Positions 46,965 through 54,928 of a stretch of 64,000 nt of DNA are shown piece after piece. This stretch comes from Archangium gephyra. Lineage in GTDB: Bacteria; Myxococcota; Myxococcia; Myxococcales; Myxococcaceae. The stretch covers positions 12,052,501 through 12,116,500 of the forward strand of contig NZ_CP011509.1 in assembly GCF_001027285.1 (NCBI RefSeq), given 5' to 3'. Position 1 is the first letter of the stretch. The number at the start of each line of letters is the position of its first letter. The notes beneath the pieces are model-generated. The model saw only the letters and a program-made list of their open reading frames with translations, made no database searches and had not been told where the DNA came from. Position numbers and translations under genes: made by a program.

Positions 46965-48620
46965 TCAGGGCCCGCCGTCCCGCGCGGTGCCCTGCACGAG
47001 AGTCAGCCGCTCTCGCAGCAGGGCCTCGCGCGGGTACCAGCGCAGCAACGACTCGTAGGCCTGGAGCGCCTCGCCCGTCCGGCCCAGCCGCTCCAGGGCG
47101 AGTCCCAGGTTGTACCCCGCCTCGAGGTAGTCCGGCTTGCGCGCCACGGCGTGACGCCAGGCCTCCACCGCGGCCGCGTCATCGCCGAGCCGGGCGTGAC
47201 GGCCCCCCACCACGTAGTGCAGCTCGGCCTCGAAGTCGACGGCGTCCACCGCCAGCCGCACCGGCCACACGGACACCGCCAGCACGGCCAGCGCCACGCC
47301 CAGGGGCACCGCGCGCGAGGAGGCCCGCGACAGCAGCGCGTGCAGCCCCAGCGCCGCGAGCACGCACAGCGCCGGTGCGAGGGGGGCCCGGTAGCGGCCG
47401 GAGACGAAGAAGAGCACGGACGGAGCGGCGAGCATCAGCGCGGCCCCCGCCACGGTGAGTGCCGCGCGCACGTCCTCCTTCGCCCGCCACCGGCGCCAGA
47501 GCACCACGGCGCCCGCCGCCGCGAGCGGCCACAGCAGCGCATAGGGCAGCGCGACGCCACCGGGCCGCGCGGTGAGGGCCCACAACACGGGGGACTGCGA
47601 GCGGACGACGGAGAGGTCCTCGTTGCGGGGCAGCTCGCGCGCCACCAGCAGCAACCGCGCCTTCCACAGCAGGTTGCCCACGCACTCGCGCGGGTGCGAG
47701 CGGCACCAGTCCAGCGCCTTGCGGCGGAACCACGCATCCTGCGCGGCCGGCGAGTGGACGCCGTGGCGCGAGGGCTCGTTGACGAGCGCCTCCCAGGCGG
47801 CACCGGGGCGGATGGCCATGGCCCCGTCCACGTCCGCGTTGTTGCCCAACCACAGGTTGAGGCCGCCATTGGCGGAGATGAGCACCCACTCGCCCGAGCG
47901 CACGCGGTTGGTGGCCGAGGCGCACAGCACCACGGCGGCGCAGGCCGTCACGCCCAGCACGGCACGCAGCGGACGTCCCCGCGCGAGGGCCCAGGCCAAC
48001 GGCGGCACCAGCAGCAGCAGCGGCGCCACCGCGAGCGCCCCCAGGCCGATGCACGCCCCGCACAGCAGCGCGGTGCCCACCCGGGGAGCCTCGCGCACGG
48101 CGAGCCAGAGCGCCGCGGTGCCCAGGAAGGTGCCCAACGAGGTGGCCAGCAGCTCCCCGTCATAGAAGACGAGCGGCCCGTGCAGCGCCACCAGCAGGCC
48201 CGCGCTCAACCCCACCGTGTCGCGGCCGGAGAGCCGCCGTGCCACGCCACAGGCGAGCGCGGCGGTGAGGGCGCCGAGCAGGGCCTGCACGAGGCGCGGC
48301 CACCACAGGCTGTGTCCCCCCAGCCCGTAGAGGCCCCCCAGCACCAGCGGGTAGAGCGGCGGCTGCCAGAAGGGCCCCGGGTCGAAGCCCTCGCCCCGCG
48401 CCAGCCGCGCGCCCAGGTAGTCGTAGTAGTCCGCGTCGAGCAGCGGCGCGTCGAAGGCCGGGCCGTGCGCGGTGAGCAGGTACGCCAGGCGCACCCCGAG
48501 CGCCACGGCGAGGACGAGCCCCCACGCCGGCACCCGGGCCCACGGCGCTTCCAGGCGTGAGCCCGGCACGGAAGGCGGGGAGGAAGCGGGAGGCGTCGTG
48601 CGTCGCGAAGTGCGGGCCAT
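46965..48620 (-). CDS. Integral membrane glycosyltransferase-39-like protein with C-terminal TPR
   Basis: 551 residues from the ATG complementary to 48618-48620; a longer start at 48686 is possible. A basic N-terminus is followed by about ten hydrophobic segments with the GT39/PMT layout: a first-loop acidic motif (PLLDADYYDYLGARLARGEG), FWQPPLYPLVLGG, and several Leu/Ala helices. Residues ~470-545 form TPR-like helices (AAVEAWRHAVARKPDYLEAG, LERLGRTGEALQAYESLLRW). Such proteins transfer sugar from polyprenyl phosphate at the outer face of the inner membrane. The acceptor is unknown. It appears monocistronic. Confidence 0.78.
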   Translation of the reverse strand: MARTSRRTTPPASSPPSVPGSRLEAPWARVPAWGLVLAVALGVRLAYLLTAHGPAFDAPLLDADYYDYLGARLARGEGFDPGPFWQPPLYPLVLGGLYGLGGHSLWWPRLVQALLGALTAALACGVARRLSGRDTVGLSAGLLVALHGPLVFYDGELLATSLGTFLGTAALWLAVREAPRVGTALLCGACIGLGALAVAPLLLLVPPLAWALARGRPLRAVLGVTACAAVVLCASATNRVRSGEWVLISANGGLNLWLGNNADVDGAMAIRPGAAWEALVNEPSRHGVHSPAAQDAWFRRKALDWCRSHPRECVGNLLWKARLLLVARELPRNEDLSVVRSQSPVLWALTARPGGVALPYALLWPLAAAGAVVLWRRWRAKEDVRAALTVAGAALMLAAPSVLFFVSGRYRAPLAPALCVLAALGLHALLSRASSRAVPLGVALAVLAVSVWPVRLAVDAVDFEAELHYVVGGRHARLGDDAAAVEAWRHAVARKPDYLEAGYNLGLALERLGRTGEALQAYESLLRWYPREALLRERLTLVQGTARDGGP

Positions 48621-48704
48621 GGGGGGCGAGCACCACGAAAGCAGAACCGGCGCTCCGGGGAAAGGAGGGCTGGCCCGTGGGCTCACCGCCGGAGGCGCAC
48701 GCGG

Positions 48705-49226
48705 CTACTTCTTCGTGCGAGAGGAGGAGCGGCTCCGGGACGTGGAGGAACCCTTGCGAGCGGTGCTCTTGCGGGCGGTGCTCTTGCGCGAGGCCGTCTT
48801 CGCGCGGCTGGTGCGGCCCGCGGCGGCGGTGCGGCCCCCCGTCTTGGCGCCCCGGGTGGTGGTGCGCTTGCGCGCCGGGGTCGTCTTGCGTGCGGTGGCG
48901 CGCTTGCGGCCGGTGGTGGAGCGGCGCGGCGAAGCGCTCTTCGTGTCGCTCAGCTCCCCCTCCTCCTGCCCGCGACGGTACGCGCTCCGGGCACTCTGGC
49001 GCGTCTTGCGCGTGGCCTGTCCGGGAGCCGGAGGCTTCAGGTCCACGCCGGCCCGGCGCGCCTTGGCGAGGCCGATGGCGATGGCCTGCTCACGGGACTC
49101 GGGCCCGTGCTTGCCCTCCTTCATGTGGTGCATCTCCTCGCGGACGAACTCACTGGCCTGCGTGGTGGGCTTCTTGCCCGTGCGCTTCGCCTGGCGCGCG
49201 CGCTGGAGGGTCTGTTTCTCCGGCAT
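48705..49226 (-). CDS. DUF6496-type protein with histone-H1-like basic tail
   Basis: 173 residues from the ATG complementary to 49224-49226. Residues ~20-65 match the short DUF6496 pattern (FVREEMHHMKEGKHGPESRE, QAIAIGLAKARRAG). Residues ~75-173 are almost wholly Lys, Arg, Ser, Thr, Ala and Gly (TARKTTPARKRTTTRGAKT, SRKSTARKSTARKGS), very like eukaryotic H1 tails and bacterial H1-like proteins. It probably binds DNA or RNA non-specifically and may influence chromosome packing. The tail repeats are codon-diverse, so they are not mere DNA slippage. Confidence 0.82.
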   Translation of the reverse strand: MPEKQTLQRARQAKRTGKKPTTQASEFVREEMHHMKEGKHGPESREQAIAIGLAKARRAGVDLKPPAPGQATRKTRQSARSAYRRGQEEGELSDTKSASPRRSTTGRKRATARKTTPARKRTTTRGAKTGGRTAAAGRTSRAKTASRKSTARKSTARKGSSTSRSRSSSRTKK

Positions 49227-49295
49227 CGGATGTCCCTTTCGTGTGGGTCCCGAGCAGGAAAGTGGGGATGGCAAGCGGGGTTGACAAGGGGCGGC

Positions 49296-50198
49296 TCAAT
49301 GACGCCGACGTTCCAACGCCCTCGCGAGATCCTCTTCCAGGTGCCGCAGCATGGTATCGGCGTCGAAGGACTCATCGCCCTCGCGCCACACCAGCAGCGG
49401 ATCCACGCTGCCCAGGCGTTGGGTGAGGGAGCGCACCCGGTGCACCGCCCGCTCCATGGCGGCGATGGTGGGCTCGCTCTCGGGGCTGCGCTGGCGCAAC
49501 AGGGCGATGCTCAGCTCCAGCGTCTGCAGCGGCGTGTTGGTGGCGTCACGCACGGCGAGGAAGAGCCGGGCCAGCCGCTCCAGGGCCTCGGCCTCCGCGC
49601 GCACCTGCCGCAGCTTCAACTCGATGGTGTGGCTGCGCACCCGGTAGGCCAGCATGGCCGCCGCCACGCCTCCGTAGATGAGGGTGACCCAGGGCTCCCA
49701 CGGAGAACGCACCCCGGGGTGGCTCCCCAGCCCCAGCGAGAACCAGAGCACCACCGCCTCCAGGGCGAAGGCGGCGATCAGCCCTCCTCCCAGCCACATC
49801 CCGGTGGGGGCGAGCACCCCGATGGACAGCATCACCAGCCGGTGCCCCGTCATGGGCACCCAGATGAGCCCCGAGCCCGTCATGAAGTACTCGGCCAGGG
49901 CGAACAGGGGCAGGAAGGGCAGCACCCCCGCCGCGAAGGCGCCGTTGATCAGCTTGGGGGAGAGGCGGCCCCGGCGCGAGAGCAGGAGCCCCAGCACCCC
50001 GAGGACCCACAGCACATGCAGCGCGCGCAGGACCGGGAGCAGCAAGGCGCCGCGGAACACCTGGTAGTCGATGAAGACGTAGGCCAGCTCCGTGAAGGTG
50101 ACCAGGAGGTTGCCGAAGAAGGCGCCGCGCCAGCCCCGGCCCAGCAGCTCCTCCTCCACCACCCCGAGCTCGCGCAGCCTAGGCTGTTCCGGTCCCAT
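49296..50198 (-). CDS. Membrane protein with DHp-like helix but no kinase domain
   Basis: 300 residues. About six membrane helices (e.g. LRALHVLWVLGVLGLLLSRRG, LVMLSIGVLAPTGMWLGGGL, WVTLIYGGVAAAMLAYRV) are followed by a coiled coil and a segment resembling a histidine-kinase dimerisation helix: VRDATNTPLQTLELSIALLR. Asp stands where the phosphoacceptor His would be (HEINNPL against DATNTPL), and no ATPase domain follows. It overlaps the receiver gene upstream by 20 bases, so it is probably a sensor that binds or dephosphorylates that receiver. Function inferred. Confidence 0.75.
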   Translation of the reverse strand: MGPEQPRLRELGVVEEELLGRGWRGAFFGNLLVTFTELAYVFIDYQVFRGALLLPVLRALHVLWVLGVLGLLLSRRGRLSPKLINGAFAAGVLPFLPLFALAEYFMTGSGLIWVPMTGHRLVMLSIGVLAPTGMWLGGGLIAAFALEAVVLWFSLGLGSHPGVRSPWEPWVTLIYGGVAAAMLAYRVRSHTIELKLRQVRAEAEALERLARLFLAVRDATNTPLQTLELSIALLRQRSPESEPTIAAMERAVHRVRSLTQRLGSVDPLLVWREGDESFDADTMLRHLEEDLARALERRRH

Positions 50199-50565
50199 GG
50201 GAACCGACCCTCACCAGGGACAGGAGGACCTTCGACTCGATGGGCTTGGAGACCACCTGGACGTTCGTCAGCTCCAGGGCCTCGCGCACCAGCGGATGGG
50301 AGCGGGCATGGCCGGTGAGGAAGACGGTCCGCCCGCTGAAACCGTTCTCCTTCAACCAGCGGTACGCATCCAGCCCGCTGGGCACCCCCGCCCCGAGGTT
50401 GATGTCCAGCAGGGCCAGCCCGCACCCGAGCGCCTCGGCGCCCTTGCGCTGGACCTCCGCCAGCGAGCCGGCGCCCACACACGCCTCGGCGCCGGACAGC
50501 GAGAGCAGTTCGCAGAGGATGGTCCTCAAGTCCGTATCGTCCTCGAGTACAAGTACCCGTAGCAC
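50179..50565 (-). CDS. Single-domain response regulator
   Basis: 128 residues: VLVLEDDTDLRTILCELLSL (acidic pair), CGLALLDINLGAGVPSGLDA (phosphoacceptor Asp), TVFLTGHARS and VVSKPIES (Lys). All receiver residues are present. It is followed, with 20 bases overlap, by the DHp-only membrane protein gene; the two form an operon. No output domain, so its target is a partner protein or the neighbouring sensor. Confidence 0.88.
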   Translation of the reverse strand: MLRVLVLEDDTDLRTILCELLSLSGAEACVGAGSLAEVQRKGAEALGCGLALLDINLGAGVPSGLDAYRWLKENGFSGRTVFLTGHARSHPLVREALELTNVQVVSKPIESKVLLSLVRVGSHGTGTA

Positions 50566-50945
50566 GTCCCGCCCTCCACGATGGCAGAGGCAGGGAGCGT
50601 GCGATGCCTCGGGCCCTCCTCACAAGCCGGACGCTAGGACATGCCGCCCTTTTAGGACAGGCCCTCCCGGAGAGTCCCTCCAGGGCAGTCCCCCCCAGCC
50701 GGGGTGGGCGGTGGGGCCGAGCCCTGTGACTGGGAGTTCAATACAACCGCTCTACACCTGTAATACCATTGCATTCCTTTTCTTCCGTTCCTACGCATTC
50801 CCCCGTACGAACGAGCCGATCAACGCGGGGGCCGGAGCCGCCCGGCCGTTCCCCCTTCAGCCGGACCCCCCCGCGCCGCGTCGAAAACGTCTCCGGCCCC
50901 ACCTCTTGTGTGGCAAGTGGGATGCAACTTTCCAGGAGTTGAGTT
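50566..50945. promoter_or_regulatory. Intergenic region upstream of the Fur-family gene
   Basis: 380 bases between divergent genes, with an AT-richer stretch at 50735-50810. TTCAAT (50737-50742) and TAATAC (50761-50766), 18 bases apart, are a possible housekeeping promoter for the Fur gene and would leave a leader of ~170 bases. CAACT (50925-50929) and AGTTG (50937-50941) form a short inverted repeat over the ribosome site AGGAG (50934-50938), a possible self-regulation site. All three calls are tentative. Confidence 0.35.
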
Positions 50946-51407
50946 ATGCGGAAGGAGATGGCTGCCAGGAAGAACGCAACCCAGCCGAAGCTGACCGAGT
51001 ACCAGGATCGCTTGCGCGCCGCGGGGCTGCGCAGCACCTCGCCCCGGGTGGCGGTGCTGCGCGAATTGGAGTCCGCCACTTCACCCCTGAGCCACGCCGA
51101 TCTGGTGGAGGCGCTGGGAGAAGAGGGCTACGACCGCGTCACCATCTACCGCAACCTCACCGACCTCACCGAGGCCGGACTGGTGGTGCGGGCGGACCTG
51201 GGGGACCACGTCTGGCGCTTCGAGCTCAAGCGCGAGGAGAAGGCCCACCAGGGCACGCACCCGCACTTCACGTGCACCGACTGCGGCTCCGTGGCCTGCC
51301 TGCCCTCCGAGTCCGTCCGTCTCACGTCGACCAAGGGAGCGCCCAGGTCCGTGGCCGCCCGCTCGGTGGACATCCAGCTGCGCGGCCTGTGTGACCGCTG
51401 CGTCTAG
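50946..51407 (+). CDS. Fur-family metal-responsive repressor
   Basis: 153 residues; AGGAG eight bases upstream. A winged-helix N-domain (YQDRLRAAGLRSTSPRVAVL, SHADLVEALGEEGYDRVTIYRNLTDL) is followed by a short dimerisation domain with HPHFTCTDCGSVACLP and C-terminal LCDRC, giving the two CxxC pairs of the structural zinc site and an HxH for the regulatory metal. Such proteins repress iron, zinc or peroxide genes. Which metal applies cannot be decided from sequence. The dimerisation domain is somewhat shorter than in classical Fur. Confidence 0.88.
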   Translation: MRKEMAARKNATQPKLTEYQDRLRAAGLRSTSPRVAVLRELESATSPLSHADLVEALGEEGYDRVTIYRNLTDLTEAGLVVRADLGDHVWRFELKREEKAHQGTHPHFTCTDCGSVACLPSESVRLTSTKGAPRSVAARSVDIQLRGLCDRCV

Positions 51408-51557
51408 GGAAGCCCTCCCCGCGGTGACAGCCCCCGCCTTCTCGCCTGCCTGCCCTCCGGACGGCATCTCCCGTCCGGAATAGGCCCGGGTTGGCGCCCA
51501 TCGCTCGGGATACCACCCTTTGGCGGCAGGTATCCCACACCAGATGGAGGGGTCATC

Positions 51558-52049
51558 ATGAAGAAGCTGCTCGCCGCAATGGTCCTCACGCTGAGCACGG
51601 CTGCCCTGGCGCAGATGGACGACACCCAGAAGCAGAACACCCAGGCCGAGGAGCAGAACAAGAAGAACGACCCAAGCCGCGTCAAGACGGGCCTGGACGC
51701 CACCGAGGTCGCTCCGGCCATCAAGGACACGGCGAAGGACGCGGCCGCCGCGGTGGGGATCGACACCAACAAGGACGGCACCTTCAAGGCGGACAAGGCG
51801 TTCTCCGTCAATGGCACCCTCAAGGGCGAGGCCAAGGAGGGCATCACCCTGGCGCGCCAGGGCCTGCCCGACGCGAACCTGGACGTGCGTGACCAGACGA
51901 AGGTGATGCTGGACGGCAAGAAGGTGGAGATCGGCGCCATCCCCGAGGGCGCCCAGGTGCGCGCGAAGTTCCAGCTCGAGGGCGAGGAGCCCGTCGCGGT
52001 GGAGATCAACGCCACCAGCCCCAAGGGCACCAAGAAGATCAACAAGTAG
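51558..52049 (+). CDS. Exported hypothetical protein
   Basis: 163 residues; GGAGGGG upstream of the ATG. Signal peptide MKKLLAAMVLTLSTAALAQ, then a Gln/Asn/Lys-rich stretch (DDTQKQNTQAEEQNKKNDPS), a helical part (APAIKDTAKDAAAAVG) and a beta-rich C-terminal half (FSVNGTLKGEAKEGITL, ARQGLPDANLDVRDQTKVML). It is probably a periplasmic or secreted soluble protein. No family recognised. A strong terminator follows 86 bases later. Confidence 0.75.
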   Translation: MKKLLAAMVLTLSTAALAQMDDTQKQNTQAEEQNKKNDPSRVKTGLDATEVAPAIKDTAKDAAAAVGIDTNKDGTFKADKAFSVNGTLKGEAKEGITLARQGLPDANLDVRDQTKVMLDGKKVEIGAIPEGAQVRAKFQLEGEEPVAVEINATSPKGTKKINK

Positions 52050-52135
52050 GGTAACGCCTGGGACACCCGTCGAGGCACGCCCGCTACCCAGGCTGAGCCC
52101 CGGCGGACACACCCGGGAAGACACCCAGGACACAG

Positions 52136-52177
52136 CCGGGCCCGTTTCCCTCGCCGGGGAGCGGGCCCGGTCGTTTT
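52136..52177 (+). terminator. Rho-independent terminator after the exported protein gene
   Basis: CCGGGCCCG (52136-52144) and CGGGCCCGG (52162-52170) form a perfect 9-bp stem, followed by TCGTTTT. It is oriented to end transcripts from the gene ending at 52049. Confidence 0.75.
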
Positions 52178-52314
52178 CCGCCCCTTGCCTGTCCTGGCGG
52201 GGAACGCGAGGTGCCATCCCTTTCCCTTCGTGGCACCGCGCGCGGCACGTGCGTTCCCATGGGGCGCCTCACCCTCGCGGGTACGGCGATTGCTCTACCC
52301 GGAGTGTTTCGAGA

Positions 52315-52330
52315 CTCGTCTGGAGACGAG
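52315..52330 (+). promoter_or_regulatory. Perfect short hairpin in the leader of the lipoprotein gene
   Basis: CTCGTCT-GG-AGACGAG is a perfect 7-bp inverted repeat with a 2-base loop, 22 bases before the ATG at 52353 and close to the ribosome site GGGAGAGG. It may be an operator or a leader hairpin. No T-run follows. Confidence 0.35.
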
Positions 52331-52352
52331 GCCCGAGGAGGCGGGAGAGGTC

Positions 52353-53801
52353 ATGCGCAGACTGTTGGGGGCGTGGGCGGTGGGAGCGATGGTGGCGTGG
52401 GGTTGCGGCAGCACGACGGAGGAGCCGCGCACCCCGGGAGTGGACGAGAATCCGGCGCGGTCCGAGGAGCCGCCTCCCCAGGTCGGGCAGCCGCCTCCGG
52501 TCACGGAGCCTCCGGTCACCGAGCCGCCCGCGCCCACGGAGCCCGTTCCCACGGAGCCCGTTCCCACGGAGCCGCCGCCACCGGCCCCGGTGGTGACGGT
52601 GGGGCCCTGGCCGAACGAGCCGGTGGTGAACTACTCGAGCCGCTACGGGCTCGGAGACGTGCGGGCGGTGGCGGTGGATGACGCGTACAACCTCTGGCTG
52701 CTCGACGGGGACCGCATCGGCGTGCTGCGGCCCGGAGACACCTCGCCGCGCTGGACGAGCGGCGTGGGCCAGGCGGCGCCGGGCTTCGGGCCCGACAAGC
52801 TGGCCATGGGCTCCACCGTCATCTGCGGTGGCAGCGCGGGCCGCGCGTACGTGGGCTACTTCACCTACGAGCTGGACAGCGCCTTCATCTACAGCCCGGA
52901 TGGGACCAACTTCCCCGCCTACAACGACCCGGACCCGACGCGCTTCGACCCGGTGCGCTACCAGGAGTACCAGAAGGGGGACCTGGACGTGGTGAAGCTG
53001 CTGCCGGATGGCAGCGTGGCGCTGGAGACGCACCTGAGCCGCTCGGCGCGCAGCAACGGGCCGCAGGACATCGGCATCCGCAACACGAACGACCACCACT
53101 TCGACGAGGACCGCTCGGTGCTCAGCTGCACCAAGGTGATGCGCGGCAAGCACCGCGGTCAGGTCTACATCGGCACCAACCACGGCGTGACGCGCATCCA
53201 GGGCACCGTCTACAACAGCCACCGGCACCCGGTGTGGTTCAAGCCCAAGCCGGACGGCGGCGTGACGCAGATGGCCGGCTACACGTACGCGCTGGGCGTC
53301 GCGCCCAACGGTGACGTGCTCATCGGCAACGACTGGAGCATCGGCGTGGTGACGCCCTCGGAGCTCCTGGCCGACTGGGACAAGACCAGCCAGACGCTCA
53401 ACCCGGAGAAGCTCAACTCCTTCCTCCCCGAGGTCAACGCCGAGCCCGAGATGGACTACTGGCGCGGCATCCAGCAGACCCAGGACGGGCTCTACTACCT
53501 GGCGAGCAAGGAGTACGGGCTGTGGAAGATGAGCATCGCGCGCCGCTCCGAGGCCCATGGCACCAAGGTCGCGGGGCTGCCCACCGACCGGCTCACCGCG
53601 CTGGCGGCCACGGATGATGGCTCGCTCTTCATCGGCACCGAGGGCTTCGGCCTCTGGCGGATGGAGGGACAGAAGGGCCTGTCGCACGTGGAGGGCGTGG
53701 ACGGTGTGGTGGTGAAGCAGGTGCTGTACGACCCCACCGTGAAGCCGGCGATGCTCTACGTGCTCACCAACGCGGGGCTGACGGTCATCCGGGGCCACTG
53801 A
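52353..53801 (+). CDS. Large lipoprotein with Pro/Thr/Glu repeat and propeller-like body
   Basis: 482 residues from the ATG behind GGGAGAGG. Signal sequence with a lipid-attachment Cys (GAMVAWGCGS). Residues ~40-85 are a wall- or space-spanning linker of PPVTEPPVTEPPAPTEPVPT type. The remainder shows propeller-like blades: VRAVAVDDAYNLWLLDGDRI, YALGVAPNGDVLIGNDWSIG, LTALAATDDGSLFIGTEGFG, MLYVLTNAGLTVI, plus a Tyr/Asp-rich insert. It is probably displayed in the outer membrane as a binding protein. A stem-loop terminator follows. Confidence 0.75.
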   Translation: MRRLLGAWAVGAMVAWGCGSTTEEPRTPGVDENPARSEEPPPQVGQPPPVTEPPVTEPPAPTEPVPTEPVPTEPPPPAPVVTVGPWPNEPVVNYSSRYGLGDVRAVAVDDAYNLWLLDGDRIGVLRPGDTSPRWTSGVGQAAPGFGPDKLAMGSTVICGGSAGRAYVGYFTYELDSAFIYSPDGTNFPAYNDPDPTRFDPVRYQEYQKGDLDVVKLLPDGSVALETHLSRSARSNGPQDIGIRNTNDHHFDEDRSVLSCTKVMRGKHRGQVYIGTNHGVTRIQGTVYNSHRHPVWFKPKPDGGVTQMAGYTYALGVAPNGDVLIGNDWSIGVVTPSELLADWDKTSQTLNPEKLNSFLPEVNAEPEMDYWRGIQQTQDGLYYLASKEYGLWKMSIARRSEAHGTKVAGLPTDRLTALAATDDGSLFIGTEGFGLWRMEGQKGLSHVEGVDGVVVKQVLYDPTVKPAMLYVLTNAGLTVIRGH

Positions 53802-53824
53802 GGCTCCCTTCGTCAGTCAGTCAG

Positions 53825-53862
53825 CGGGCCGCCGGGCGGGATGCCGGCGGCCCGGAATTTTT
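53825..53862 (+). terminator. Rho-independent terminator after the lipoprotein gene
   Basis: CGGGCCGCCGG (53825-53835) pairs perfectly with CCGGCGGCCCG (53844-53854), followed by GAATTTTT. An 11-bp GC stem and T-run make a strong terminator. Confidence 0.85.
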
Positions 53863-53998
53863 GGAGACGTCTCGGCCTTTACCTTCCGCCCGCTGACATC
53901 GGCCGGAGACCGGGCAGGCGAACCCGAGGCAGGGCCTCGTCGTCCGTGGCCGGTGTCCTCTACAATTCGAGCCGTCCCCCGCCGACGGAAGGAAACTC

Positions 53999-54913
53999 AT
54001 GGCCTTGAGACTCGCCCGCCGCCGTTCCGCCACCCAGACCGCCCAGGCGGTCTCCGCCCCTGCTCCCGGGTCGCACCGGAACCACATGAAGCGGAACGAG
54101 CTGAAGGCCATCGGGCCGGATCCGCTGCGGCCGGACGCGCGGCTGCGCTGGAGAGACCACTTCACGCTGTCGGAGAACGTGCTGCACGTGCCGGGCATGC
54201 ACCGGGAGCACGACGGGCTGCGCATCGCGCACCTGTCGGACATCCACGTGGGCCAGGCGACGTCGGCGGTGCGCATCCGCCGGGCGGTGGCCGAGGTGAA
54301 CGCGCGCAACCCGGACCTGGTGTTCCTCACGGGCGACTACGTCACGCACAGCCCCAAGCCGCTGCCGCGCGTCATCGAGCTGCTGGCCGGTTTCTCCAGC
54401 CCGGTGTTCGTGGTGCTGGGCAACCATGACCACTGGGTGGACGCGCATTACCTGCGCTCGGGCTTCGAGCGCCTGGGCTACACGGTGTTGCAGAACGAGC
54501 ACCGGGTGATGCACCTGCGCGGGGCGCCGGTGACGGTGCTGGGCATCGACGATGGGCGCACGCACCGCGACGACGTGGAGACGACGTTCCGGGGCGCGCC
54601 CGAGTCGGGCACGCGCCTGGTGCTCACGCACGCGCCGCCCACCATCGACAAGCTGCCGCCCAACGGCAACCTGGTGCAGTTCTCCGGGCACACGCACGGC
54701 GGCCAGTTCGTGGTGCGCGGCCTCACCGAGGCCATCTTCCGGCGCGCCGGCCAGCCCTACATCCAGGGCCACTACCACGTGCGTGGCAACCAGCTGTACG
54801 TGAACATGGGCCTGGGCTTCGGCTTCGGCGGGCCCTACCTGCGCCGGGGCACCTACCCCGAGGTGGCCTTCTTCACCCTGCGCCACGTCGAGACGGCCAG
54901 CGCCCACGCCTGA
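53999..54913 (+). CDS. Metallophosphoesterase (calcineurin-like)
   Basis: 304 residues; AAGGA upstream of the ATG. The metal motifs are complete: IAHLSDIHVGQ (DxH), VFLTGDYVTHS (GD), VVLGNHDHWVD (GNHD), LVLTHAPP and FSGHTHGGQF (GHTH). The arrangement is like YkuE/YaeI-type phosphodiesterases of lipid or nucleotide phosphates. There is no clear signal peptide; the ~60-residue N-terminus is basic and may associate with membranes. Monocistronic, with a terminator upstream and a convergent kinase downstream. Confidence 0.87.
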   Translation: MALRLARRRSATQTAQAVSAPAPGSHRNHMKRNELKAIGPDPLRPDARLRWRDHFTLSENVLHVPGMHREHDGLRIAHLSDIHVGQATSAVRIRRAVAEVNARNPDLVFLTGDYVTHSPKPLPRVIELLAGFSSPVFVVLGNHDHWVDAHYLRSGFERLGYTVLQNEHRVMHLRGAPVTVLGIDDGRTHRDDVETTFRGAPESGTRLVLTHAPPTIDKLPPNGNLVQFSGHTHGGQFVVRGLTEAIFRRAGQPYIQGHYHVRGNQLYVNMGLGFGFGGPYLRRGTYPEVAFFTLRHVETASAHA

Positions 54914-54928
54914 GCCCTGGCCCGGGCC

